Shown piece after piece: positions 52,667-61,085 of a DNA stretch of 64,000 nucleotides. The position numbers and the translations under genes are program-made. The DNA lies in assembly GCF_007625075.1 (NCBI RefSeq), contig NZ_QMIE01000005.1:62001-126000 (forward strand), written 5' to 3'. The notes under the pieces are model-generated. The model searched no databases, had not been told where the DNA came from, and saw nothing but the letters and a program-made list of their open reading frames with translations. The stretch is from Oceanidesulfovibrio indonesiensis. Lineage in GTDB: Bacteria; Desulfobacterota; Desulfovibrionia; Desulfovibrionales; Desulfovibrionaceae. Each line of letters starts with the position of its first letter. The stretch's first letter is position 1.

Positions 52667-53011
52667 TCAGACAGGCCGGCGGTCCCAGAGCTTGACGAAG
52701 CCGATGACGAGCCGAACCACGAGGTACACGTAGACGCCCAGCAGAATAAGGACGCCCAGGCCGATGAACACGGTGAGCATGCCTATGGCGGAAAGGCCGA
52801 GCGTCCACCAGAACGTGCGGATGAGGTAGGACATGTGGCTGTAGTATATGGTGCTCGCCGCGTCCGGGCGTTTGACGTACGCCACCACCAGGCCGATGAG
52901 CAGGGAGATGCCGGCGAAGAAGCTCAGTGCGTACAGCGCATAGATGAGAAACGTGACGTTGCGCAGCGAGCGCTCGTACTCGATCGAAGGCGGCTGAGAC
53001 GTTTGGTCCAT
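52667..53011 (-). CDS. Small polytopic membrane protein (DUF4870-like)
   Basis: 114 residues with four predicted membrane helices (about 22-44, 50-67, 72-94, 96-112) and a soluble N-terminus MDQTSQPPSIEYERSLRN. The pattern resembles the DUF4870 group of small integral proteins of unknown role. A GGAGAG site precedes the ATG at 53011 (an ATG at 53023 is also possible). It is independent of its neighbours, the coiled-coil gene lying downstream on the same strand. Confidence 0.7.
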   Translation of the reverse strand: MDQTSQPPSIEYERSLRNVTFLIYALYALSFFAGISLLIGLVVAYVKRPDAASTIYYSHMSYLIRTFWWTLGLSAIGMLTVFIGLGVLILLGVYVYLVVRLVIGFVKLWDRRPV

Positions 53012-53127
53012 GGCTCTCTCCATAGGTTTGTGGAAAGACGACCATACCATACAGTGTTCAGGTGCAGGGAACAACCAGGAGCGTATGCATGGAGGGGCAT
53101 CCGGCGGGACAGCCGTCATGCAGGGCG

Positions 53128-55797
53128 CTATGCCGCCACGCGTTCCAGGATGGAGCGCAGCTCTTCGATGCTGAATGGCTTCGTGAGAAAATGGTCCACT
53201 CCGGCGGCGAGGATGCGTTCCTGCTCTTCATGCATGGCAGAGGCCGTGACGGCCACGATGGGCAGATTGCAGAGGCCGTCGCCGAGCGCTCCATCGCGAA
53301 TGCGCTGCGCCACTTCGCAGCCGTTGACCTCAGGCATTCGGATGTCGAGCAGAAGGAGGTCGATCTCGTTTTCGCGGAGCATGTCGATGGCCTCTGATCC
53401 GTTGGAGGCGCAAACCGGCTGATGGCCGAGTATTTCGAGCATGCGGCGTAGCGCTTTCTGGTTCACAGGGTCGTCCTCGGCCACGAGAACGCGCAGCGAC
53501 CGGCCGGCGTTGTTGGCCGCCGACATGTCGGAATCGGTGGATGAGGCTGAATCCGGCGCGACTTGCAGAGGCAGGCGAACGCGGAAGGTGGAGCCGGCGC
53601 CAACAGCGCTTTCGACTTCCACAGCGCCGTGCATGAGGCTGGCCAGACTCTTGACAATGGCAAGCCCCAGGCCGGTGCCGATGGGCCTGGCATTCGCGGG
53701 GTCAGCTATCTGCGTAAAACTGTCGAATATATGCGCAAGTTTGTCATCCGGAATGCCGGGGCCCGTGTCGCTGACTTCGACGAGCACCATACGGAAGCCA
53801 TCATCGAGCTCGCCTTCCTGCGAGAAGGAAATGGTCACCTGTCCCGCTCTGGTGAATTTGAATGCGTTGCCAACCAGATTGAACAGAATCTGTTTGATGC
53901 GGGCTGGGTCGCCGATGAATCTGGCCGGCAAGGCGTCATCGAAACTGGTGCGAAGCTCCACCTCGCGTTGTCGAATGAGAGGCTGGAAAAGGGATACGAC
54001 TGATTGCGCCAGTTCGCGCGGAGAAAATTCGGTTCGCGCCAGATCCATGCGCTCAGCTTCGATGCGTGAGATATCCAGTACGTCGTTGATGATTTCGAGG
54101 AGATATTCTCCGGAGGACATAGCCAGAGCGACAAATTCCTGTTGTTCCGAATCGAGCTTGCTGTGCGTGAGGAGCTGGAGCAGGGCGAGAATGCCTGTGA
54201 GCGGAGTGCGGATCTCGTGGCTCATGTTGGCGATGAAACGGGACTTGGCAAGGCTGCCTTGCTCCGCCTCGGTTTTTGCCTGTTCGAGCTGACGGTTCAT
54301 TGTCTCCATGGCCGTAACGTCTTCGGCAACGCCCACGATCCGTCCTATTGACCCGTCCTCCGCATGCACCGGAAAGGCCCGGGCGTGAATCCAGCGGACT
54401 TCATCACCAGGCAGGACAATGCGATAGGTGACGTCGTACTCGCCCTCTTTTGTCCAGAGTCGCTCATCGGCCGCCTTGACGCGCTCCCTGTCCTCGGGAT
54501 GAACACGCTTGAGGAACGCGCCGGAGTCCTGCGCCAGCTCTGCCGCGTCCATCTGGAATATTTGCTCAAAATGCGGGGAGACATACGGCGTCGTGTAGTT
54601 GGGTTCTGCTATCCAGAATATCTCGCGGATGTTTTCCACGAGATCGCGGAAACGCTCTTCGCTCCGGGCCCGCTCCAGTTCCGCCTCTTTCATGGCGGTG
54701 ACGTTCTGAAACGTTCCGATGATGGTGACCGGGGCCGTCGAGGACTCAGGGGTGCTGAGCCGGCCTATGAGATGGAACCAGCGCCACTCGCCGAAGGCGT
54801 TGCGCATGCGGAACGTCGCTTCGTAGCGGTCCGTCTCCCCGCGGAAATGGGCGTCCCGCGCATCTCGATGCATGGCGCGGTCATCGGGATGGATGCGTTC
54901 TTCCCAAAAGGCGAGGGGCGCTTCCACCTCGCCTGGGCTGTACCCGAGAGCGCGCACGAGGGACTCCTCCAGGCGCAGCCTGCCCGTGGAGCGGTCGTAT
55001 TCCCACATGCCGACCGCGGCAATCTCCATGGCCAGGGACAAACGCTGGCTGAGGCGCCAGGCTTCCTCCTCGGCGCGTTTGCGGTCCGCTATCTCCTCGC
55101 CCAGCACCGTGATCATGGAGTGCAGCTCGCGGGTGCGGTTCTGCACCTGGTATTCCAGCGTCTGCTGAAGTCTGCGCAGCGCGTCCTCCAGGTTCTTCTG
55201 CTCGGTGTAGTCTATGGTGACCCCCCGCAGAAACGCGAGGTTGCCCTCTGCATCGTACACCTGCTCCGCCTTGGCGATGAGGAAGCGTACGCCGTTCTGG
55301 ATATGGCGAACGCGGAAGCTGAAGGGACCGACGGAACGGCCCGCCAGCAGGTCCGACCAGCACGATGCGACAACTCGCATGTCACTGGGCGGGATATGCT
55401 TGCTGAAACCCTCCCAGCCGGGTGTGAACGACTGCCGGGAAACACCGAACATCTGGTAGAGGCCGTCGCTCCACGTATACACGTCGGCGGCGACATCGTA
55501 CTCCCAGAATGCGGCGTCGGTTATGTACAGGCGGTAGTCCTGAGGGAATTCACCGCTCTCGGATTCTTCGAGCAGGTCGTCCGCGCCTGCCGGCGGAAAC
55601 AGAAACAGATTGGCGGGTTCCGTGCCAAAAGCATGCGACAGTTTTTCGATGAGCTTGAACGAGGGCGTGGCCTTGCCGCGCTCGATATTGCTCAGATGCT
55701 CCGGCGTGATGCCGAGTAGGGCTGACAGCTGCTCCTGCGTGTAGCCGTTCAGCTTCCGCAAGGAGCGGAGTCGTTTGCCAAAAGCGTGTTCGAACAT
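53128..55797 (-). CDS. Hybrid histidine kinase fused to a Cro/cI DNA-binding domain
   Basis: 889 residues. An XRE/Cro-type helix-turn-helix at 5-60 (LNGYTQEQLSALLGITPEHL) starts the protein. Three PAS/PAC units follow (about 75-510). The kinase core has His527 in NMSHEIRTPLTG and an ATPase domain (NLVGNAFKF, DTGPGI, GTGLGLAIV). A receiver domain at the end has Asp818. No membrane segment is present, so it is a soluble protein that could bind DNA and signal. It shares the N-terminal layout (LGITPEHLxNIERG...PSF...TEPxNLFL) with the kinase at 58401, so the two are paralogues. A one-component/two-component chimera of this kind is unusual. Confidence 0.93.
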   Translation of the reverse strand: MFEHAFGKRLRSLRKLNGYTQEQLSALLGITPEHLSNIERGKATPSFKLIEKLSHAFGTEPANLFLFPPAGADDLLEESESGEFPQDYRLYITDAAFWEYDVAADVYTWSDGLYQMFGVSRQSFTPGWEGFSKHIPPSDMRVVASCWSDLLAGRSVGPFSFRVRHIQNGVRFLIAKAEQVYDAEGNLAFLRGVTIDYTEQKNLEDALRRLQQTLEYQVQNRTRELHSMITVLGEEIADRKRAEEEAWRLSQRLSLAMEIAAVGMWEYDRSTGRLRLEESLVRALGYSPGEVEAPLAFWEERIHPDDRAMHRDARDAHFRGETDRYEATFRMRNAFGEWRWFHLIGRLSTPESSTAPVTIIGTFQNVTAMKEAELERARSEERFRDLVENIREIFWIAEPNYTTPYVSPHFEQIFQMDAAELAQDSGAFLKRVHPEDRERVKAADERLWTKEGEYDVTYRIVLPGDEVRWIHARAFPVHAEDGSIGRIVGVAEDVTAMETMNRQLEQAKTEAEQGSLAKSRFIANMSHEIRTPLTGILALLQLLTHSKLDSEQQEFVALAMSSGEYLLEIINDVLDISRIEAERMDLARTEFSPRELAQSVVSLFQPLIRQREVELRTSFDDALPARFIGDPARIKQILFNLVGNAFKFTRAGQVTISFSQEGELDDGFRMVLVEVSDTGPGIPDDKLAHIFDSFTQIADPANARPIGTGLGLAIVKSLASLMHGAVEVESAVGAGSTFRVRLPLQVAPDSASSTDSDMSAANNAGRSLRVLVAEDDPVNQKALRRMLEILGHQPVCASNGSEAIDMLRENEIDLLLLDIRMPEVNGCEVAQRIRDGALGDGLCNLPIVAVTASAMHEEQERILAAGVDHFLTKPFSIEELRSILERVAA

Positions 55798-55943
55798 GAA
55801 GCCCCCCGGCTTATCTATGCTCTAAACAAGGAATGTTTTTTTGAACATGAACTAATAATTCGAGTGAAACGAAGCGGGTTATGAATATGGCGATCCTGCG
55901 AAAGGACTCTGCGGCATGTAGTTGAAGCAAGGCCTTGAAATGC

Positions 55944-55979
55944 AATAAAAAAGCCGACCCGAGAAGAACTCGGGCCGGC
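55944..55979 (-). terminator. Rho-independent terminator of the PfpI gene
   Basis: On the minus strand an 11-bp GC-rich stem (GCCGGCCCGAG / CTCGGGTCGGC, one mismatch) with a 5-base loop is followed by TTTTTT. It lies 45 bp after the PfpI stop codon. The rest of 55798-56023 shows no gene. Confidence 0.85.
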
Positions 55980-56023
55980 CGTGGTCTCGGCAGGGGGCAA
56001 TTCGCCGAAATTTTTGCGGTGGG

Positions 56024-56548
56024 CTATTGCTGCATGTTCTGGATAATGGCCTTGCAGAATGCCGGCAGGTCATCCGGGGTGCGGCTGGAGATCAGATTGC
56101 CGTCCACCACGACCTCCTCGTCCACCCACTGCGCGCCGGCGTTTACCAGATCGTCGCGGATGGCGAAAAAGGACGTGCAGCGCTTGCCCTCCAGAATGCC
56201 GGCCGAAGCCGGAACCCAACCGGCGTGACAGATATAGGCCACGGTCTTGCCCGTTTCGAACATCTCCTTCACGAACTCGTTGGCCGCTTCGTAGCGCCTT
56301 ATCACGTCAGGAGCGTAACCGCCGGGGATGATCACGCCGTCGAAGTCCGTGGGATCGAGTTCGTCATAGCTCAGGTCGGCCTTGGCCGGCATGCCGTACT
56401 TGCCTTTGTACACGCCGTCTTTTTCAGGGCCGGCCAGCGTCACCGCGGCTCCGGCCTCCTTCATGCGGAAATAGGGATAGACGAATTCGTAGTCGTTGTG
56501 GTGGTCGGCCACCAGCAACACGATCTTCTTGCCCGTAAGCTCGCTCAT
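56024..56548 (-). CDS. DJ-1/PfpI-family protein
   Basis: 174 residues. Nucleophile-elbow motif TVAYICHAGW with Cys107-His108, partnered by Glu21 in HHNDYEF. These match the PfpI/YhbO/YajL group, which acts as a glyoxalase-type deglycase or stress chaperone. It is cytoplasmic. A strong AAGGAGG site precedes the ATG at 56548. A clear rho-independent terminator ends it. It lies between two XRE-kinase fusion genes and downstream of the threonine-synthase-like gene, from which it is separated by 130 bp, so it probably has its own promoter. Confidence 0.9.
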   Translation of the reverse strand: MSELTGKKIVLLVADHHNDYEFVYPYFRMKEAGAAVTLAGPEKDGVYKGKYGMPAKADLSYDELDPTDFDGVIIPGGYAPDVIRRYEAANEFVKEMFETGKTVAYICHAGWVPASAGILEGKRCTSFFAIRDDLVNAGAQWVDEEVVVDGNLISSRTPDDLPAFCKAIIQNMQQ

Positions 56549-56678
56549 GCTCGCCTCCTTCTGAGGTGTTGGTGCAAGTGGAGTTCCGTGCGGGACGGAA
56601 ATCACCAGCCACCATGCACCAAATCCGTTGCGAAGTGGAGGGCAGAAGACGGGGAAGCCCCATTCTGCACCCGGGCCT

Positions 56679-58136
56679 CTACGTGCTCGCCAGGCTCGTG
56701 AGCACGATGCCTGCGGCGTCTTTCCCTTGTACGTGGCCTTGCTGCTTGAGGGTCATGAGGCCAGCCAGCCCGGCGGAGCCCGTGGCTGAAGCCGATACGA
56801 TGGTGTGGGCCGACACGAGCCCGCGGGCTGCGGCGATGGTTTCTTCCGGGGCGATGACGGGCACCCCTCCTGTCCGCAGCACGCCGGCGGCGAGATAGAA
56901 CCAGTCGTGAGGCACTGCGTCCAGCATGCCCGCAGCGCTGCTGTGCGGGGTTCCGGCGTCCCAGGGCCACATGAACCCGGAAGGGTTGGCAACGGCCCGT
57001 GCGAGCACCCGCTGCACCTCCTCCGTGGCGAACCGCTCGGCGGCGAAGGCTGCGACATCGGCCACCTGGGCGCTTTCTTCGTCCAGGAACTCTCGCAGGA
57101 TAGCTGTTTCGTCTTCCGGGTCGGAGTCGATGTCGTACTCGAGATCGAAGGACAGACCGGCCGCATCGGCCACGTGGGCAAGCAGCAGGGCGTGGCAGCG
57201 CACGAACGGGAAACTTGCGGCCGGCTGCACGACGTGAAATCGCGGCAGGGTATCCAGCAGCCCCCACTCTCTGCATGACTCCATGGCCTCGATAGCTGCG
57301 CGGGCAAACGCGCCGCCCCCCACCTGGAGCACGAGGTGGTCGAGAACTATGCCCGCTTCGGCAAGCTGGAGCGCCAGCTCGTACCCCAGAGACCGGCCGC
57401 CTTCGATGCTCGACCAGTTGTCCGGCCCAGAGCAGGCAAAGGGAATGAACTCGCGTTCGGCCACGGCGTTCCGAAACGCGCGGTAACACGGGTCCCCGGT
57501 CTCGCCTGTCTGGCGTGCGATCTTTTCGATGAACGCGCCTTGGGAACGCAACGCCTCTTCCGTATCGGGGTTCAGGTCCGCCGGCACGAAACAGTGCAAC
57601 GGATACTCGCCGGCGCGCGCCACCACAGCTGCTGCCAGGGCTTCGTCCCCGGACCCGTGCACGGCGAGGGGCGTCTTGGCCTCGGAACCGGACAGCCGGC
57701 GGTGGGCTTCCAGGTAAAGGAGCGAGCCCATGAAATGGCGCGACTTGTTGGACCCGGCTATGTTGGCGGTTTCATCCTTGGCCAGCAGGGGGCCGTCGTG
57801 GCCGATGGCTCTGGCAATGGGGCCGGCTGCGAAAAGTGCCGTTGCCTCGAAGGTGAGGCCTTCGTAACGCATGAGGTTGTCGTTCAGGCCTTCGAGATGG
57901 GCGAGGTACCCCTGCTCGCCGGCCAGAAGGTGGCTCGAAAATGCGTTGCGAAACACGCGGAACGATCCGCGCTCGCCGTCCTCCCAGGCTTGGCGCCACA
58001 GTTCGACCTCCGGCCTGGCGCGGTGGACCTGGCGCAGGACGTGCTCGGCGTCCGGTGCGGTTTTGGGACAGCCGAAATGCCTTTCCATTATGCGATAGTC
58101 GACGGAGCAGGCCGGGCAGTGGAGAGCCATGTCCAT
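56679..58136 (-). CDS. PLP-dependent lyase, threonine-synthase-like
   Basis: 485 residues. Fold-type II PLP enzyme: the PLP lysine is Lys131 in DETANIAGSNKSRHF, followed by an AVHGSGDEAL-type loop and a glycine-rich QVGGGAFARAAIEAM phosphate cup. The N-terminus has Cys7, Cys10 and Cys23 (MALHCPACSVDYR...FGCPK), which may form a small zinc knuckle as in threonine synthase. The ATG at 58136 is favoured because TGAGGAG lies 10 bases upstream. The substrate, threonine or another beta- or gamma-substituted amino acid, is undetermined. Confidence 0.86.
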   Translation of the reverse strand: MDMALHCPACSVDYRIMERHFGCPKTAPDAEHVLRQVHRARPEVELWRQAWEDGERGSFRVFRNAFSSHLLAGEQGYLAHLEGLNDNLMRYEGLTFEATALFAAGPIARAIGHDGPLLAKDETANIAGSNKSRHFMGSLLYLEAHRRLSGSEAKTPLAVHGSGDEALAAAVVARAGEYPLHCFVPADLNPDTEEALRSQGAFIEKIARQTGETGDPCYRAFRNAVAEREFIPFACSGPDNWSSIEGGRSLGYELALQLAEAGIVLDHLVLQVGGGAFARAAIEAMESCREWGLLDTLPRFHVVQPAASFPFVRCHALLLAHVADAAGLSFDLEYDIDSDPEDETAILREFLDEESAQVADVAAFAAERFATEEVQRVLARAVANPSGFMWPWDAGTPHSSAAGMLDAVPHDWFYLAAGVLRTGGVPVIAPEETIAAARGLVSAHTIVSASATGSAGLAGLMTLKQQGHVQGKDAAGIVLTSLAST

Positions 58137-58400
58137 GAAACAGAAACTCCTCAGGATAGATATTGTTGGCAGTCTCGTTTCCCGGCTACGCACTTCCTGA
58201 TGGGAATGCAACCGCCCGGACCTGTACAGTGCAGCTTCGTCTGGCGCAGCCCCTCGGAACGCAGGGTTGTATCGCCTGACAGAACAAGGCATTGTGAAAT
58301 GAAGAAAAAGAGGACGAACATGAAGTGGCAGTTCCTACTCATACCATGCCCGGAGTGATAAACTGTCGAGACGTTCTACCAGGGGGGAAGAATACGACGC

Positions 58401-60602
58401 ATGGATATAGACGCATTTGGAAAACGAGTGCGCTATCTGCGAATGCTGGCCAAGCTGACGCAGGCGCAAACAGCTGAGAGACTTGGGATAACTCCCGAGC
58501 ATCTCGGTAATATCGAACGTGGTGTATCAGTCCCGTCGTTCGAGTTGATATATCGAATTGCGGATGTTCTGAACACAGAACCGTTCAACTTGTTCCTCTC
58601 CGCAAAGAGCAGTTCCGAAACGTGCCGCGTCAGCCAGGACAACTCCTGGTCCAGTTTCCTGTCCGGTATGGGATTCTGGGAATACGATATGGAGAGCGGC
58701 GAAATGTACTGGAGCGAATCGCTCTTCAAGCTGCTTGGACATTCTGTCAAATCAGTGAAGCCCAGCATCGAACTGATGCTCGAACGCGTGCATCCGGACG
58801 ACCTCGGGCGCATCCGTGAAAAGTGGGAGGCGTTGCTCAAGGGCAACGACATACCGCCGATCAAATTTCGAGTGTGTGACGGCGACGGCGAGTACCGGAC
58901 TGTGATCAACTTTGGTGAAGTCAGGAAGGGACGCAATGCTGTCGTGGGCTTCAACGTGGATATTACCGAAAACTGCATGCTTCTCGATGCATTCCGGGAG
59001 TTGCAGGAAGTGGTGGAAGAGGAGACAGCCGGACGAACCCGCAGCCTGAACGACATTATCCTGCTGCTGGCGTCGGCTATGGAAAAGAAGGATGCCGTCC
59101 AGGCGGAGCTAGAGGATCGTGAAACCTTGTTCCGTGGGTTCGTGGAAAACATCCGGGATGTCTTCTACGTCATGGAGCCGGGCGAGGGATTCACCTATGT
59201 GAGCCCGGTTTGCGAGGATATTCTCGGCGTGTCTGCATCGAAAATCATCGAAAATGTCGAGAATTTCTACGCGGTAGTCCATCCGCAGGACCGCGGCCAG
59301 GTTCGAGCGATGCATGACAGGCGCTTGCGGGGGGAGCAAGCGCACGGCGTGTACCGGATTATCCACAGAGACGGCGAGGTCAGACGGATGCGCTCGCGAA
59401 GCTTCGTCCTGCCGGGCGCATCCGCGCATGGATCGGTCAGGATTATCGGCGTCACCGAAGACATCACCGATGTCCATTATGCCGAGTCGGCCCGGGAAAA
59501 AGCGGAAGACCTGCTCGAACGGGTGCTCACCGCCGTGGGCGACGCCGTGTGCATCGTGGACCCGGAACGTCGCATCGTCCGCGCCAGTGAGGGAATGGCC
59601 AGGCTGTTCGGGCACGGCAAGCAGTTGGTCGGCAAAACGCCCGAAGAGTTGATGGCGAACTGCGCGAACGTTGCCGGCGCGGAGGTGTTCGAGGTGCACG
59701 CCGGCGAGCTGGCCGTGCTGGAGCAAACCACTCCCGAGGGAGACACGCGGATTCTGGAGGTCCACGAGTTCCCGCACTTTACGGACGACGGACGCCAGGA
59801 TGGCGGCGTGATCGTGCTGCGCGACGTGACCGAGAAGCATCGCGCCATCCGGACGCTGGAGCGCGCCTGCGAAGAAAAAAGCCGGTTTCTCGCGTTTCTC
59901 AGCCATGAGATACGCACGCCGCTCAACGGCATGCTCGGCCTGTTGCAACTGCTCAAGATGGAACAGGATCTGGGCGAACACGAGTACGTGGACGCCGCCC
60001 TCGCTTCAGGTTCCATACTCACGGATCTGGTCAACGGCGTTCTGGATCTGTCGCGCCTGGAAGCAGGTCGGATGGAGTTCCGCGAGGAGCCGTTCGGACC
60101 TCGCGACCTCGTGCAATCGGTGGTGACCCAGTTCGAGTGTCTGGCCGCGATGAAGTCTTTGTCGGTGGAACAGGTTTACGCAAATCCTTTGCCGCCCCGT
60201 CTTGTGGGCGACAAGAAGCGGATACGGCAGATCCTTTCCAATCTGCTGGCCAATGCCATCAAGTTCACGGACCAGGGAAACGTCATAGTCCGTGCCGAAT
60301 TGTTGTCCGATACGGGCGACAGTGAAACGGGAAGGGGAAGAAACGCCGGCGACGGTTCCGCCGGAGTATTTCGCCTCATGGTGTGCGACACCGGAGAGGG
60401 AATACCCAGGAACAAGATCGACAGCATCTTCGATGAATATGTGCAGGCCGGCGACTCACGCACCTCCAACCAGGGCTTCGGACTCGGACTGGCGATCATC
60501 AAGCGCCTCCTGGATGCCATGGGCGGCGAGGTTCAGGTGGAGAGCGAACCAGGCAAGGGATCCTGCTTCACCTGCTTCATTCCGGTCGGCCGCGATTCCT
60601 GA
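58401..60602 (+). CDS. Histidine kinase fused to a Cro/cI DNA-binding domain (second paralogue)
   Basis: 733 residues. XRE-type helix-turn-helix at about 5-60 (AKLTQAQTAERLGITPEHLG), three PAS/PAC units (about 75-490) and a kinase core with His502 in FLSHEIRTPLNG and GFGLGLAIIKRL. There is no receiver domain, unlike the 889-residue paralogue at 53128. It shares the N-terminal 60 residues' design with that protein but diverges in the sensor part. The preceding 264 bp hold a 20-codon start-to-stop frame at 58299-58358 that I do not call. Its binding site is unknown; autoregulation is the natural guess. Confidence 0.92.
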   Translation: MDIDAFGKRVRYLRMLAKLTQAQTAERLGITPEHLGNIERGVSVPSFELIYRIADVLNTEPFNLFLSAKSSSETCRVSQDNSWSSFLSGMGFWEYDMESGEMYWSESLFKLLGHSVKSVKPSIELMLERVHPDDLGRIREKWEALLKGNDIPPIKFRVCDGDGEYRTVINFGEVRKGRNAVVGFNVDITENCMLLDAFRELQEVVEEETAGRTRSLNDIILLLASAMEKKDAVQAELEDRETLFRGFVENIRDVFYVMEPGEGFTYVSPVCEDILGVSASKIIENVENFYAVVHPQDRGQVRAMHDRRLRGEQAHGVYRIIHRDGEVRRMRSRSFVLPGASAHGSVRIIGVTEDITDVHYAESAREKAEDLLERVLTAVGDAVCIVDPERRIVRASEGMARLFGHGKQLVGKTPEELMANCANVAGAEVFEVHAGELAVLEQTTPEGDTRILEVHEFPHFTDDGRQDGGVIVLRDVTEKHRAIRTLERACEEKSRFLAFLSHEIRTPLNGMLGLLQLLKMEQDLGEHEYVDAALASGSILTDLVNGVLDLSRLEAGRMEFREEPFGPRDLVQSVVTQFECLAAMKSLSVEQVYANPLPPRLVGDKKRIRQILSNLLANAIKFTDQGNVIVRAELLSDTGDSETGRGRNAGDGSAGVFRLMVCDTGEGIPRNKIDSIFDEYVQAGDSRTSNQGFGLGLAIIKRLLDAMGGEVQVESEPGKGSCFTCFIPVGRDS

Positions 60603-60611
60603 TCCACCCCG

Positions 60612-60968
60612 TCACAGCCACTCGGCCTTTCTGGTCCGCTCGCCGCCGGCATCGCCCGTGTTCACGGTTGTCGCGGGCTCGATGAGCAGGACCTCCACGA
60701 GCTCCGGCGCTACCGGTTTGTGGGCCACGCCGCGCGGCACCATGATAAACTCGCCGGGGCCGACCGTAACGTCGCCGTCGTCGAACGCCATGGTCAGTAC
60801 GCCGGAAAGCACGTAGAACAGCTCGTCTTCGTTCTGGTGCGTGTGCCGCACGAACTCGCCTTCCAGTTTGGCGAGCTTCACATGCACATCGTTCACCTGC
60901 GCCGCGATGCGCGGCGACCACGTCTCCTGTATGGAAGCGAACGCCTTGGCCAGATTCACTTTCTTCAT
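60612..60968 (-). CDS. Cupin-domain protein
   Basis: 118 residues, a single cupin barrel. Metal-site motif 1 is EFVRHTHQNEDELFYVLSG, giving His-His-Glu, and motif 2 includes MVPRGVAHKP, giving the last His. A GGAGG site lies before the ATG at 60968. It is probably a small metal-dependent enzyme or sugar/regulatory-ligand binder. It stands alone, convergent with the XRE-kinase gene and 118 bp downstream of treZ. Confidence 0.88.
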   Translation of the reverse strand: MKKVNLAKAFASIQETWSPRIAAQVNDVHVKLAKLEGEFVRHTHQNEDELFYVLSGVLTMAFDDGDVTVGPGEFIMVPRGVAHKPVAPELVEVLLIEPATTVNTGDAGGERTRKAEWL

Positions 60969-61085
60969 CGAAGTCCTCCAGTGCGATCGGATGATTTGCA
61001 CGAGGGATAGCGCCGGGGCGGGAGAAGGGCAAGCGGTGTTTCAATATGGAAGGGGCGCCGGGTCAGGGGCTCGCGCCCAAACCGT

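Noticed and set aside
58299-58358. 20-codon frame starting MKKKRTNMKW before the XRE-kinase gene
   Set aside because: No ribosome site and no attenuator structure were found, so a leader peptide cannot be supported.
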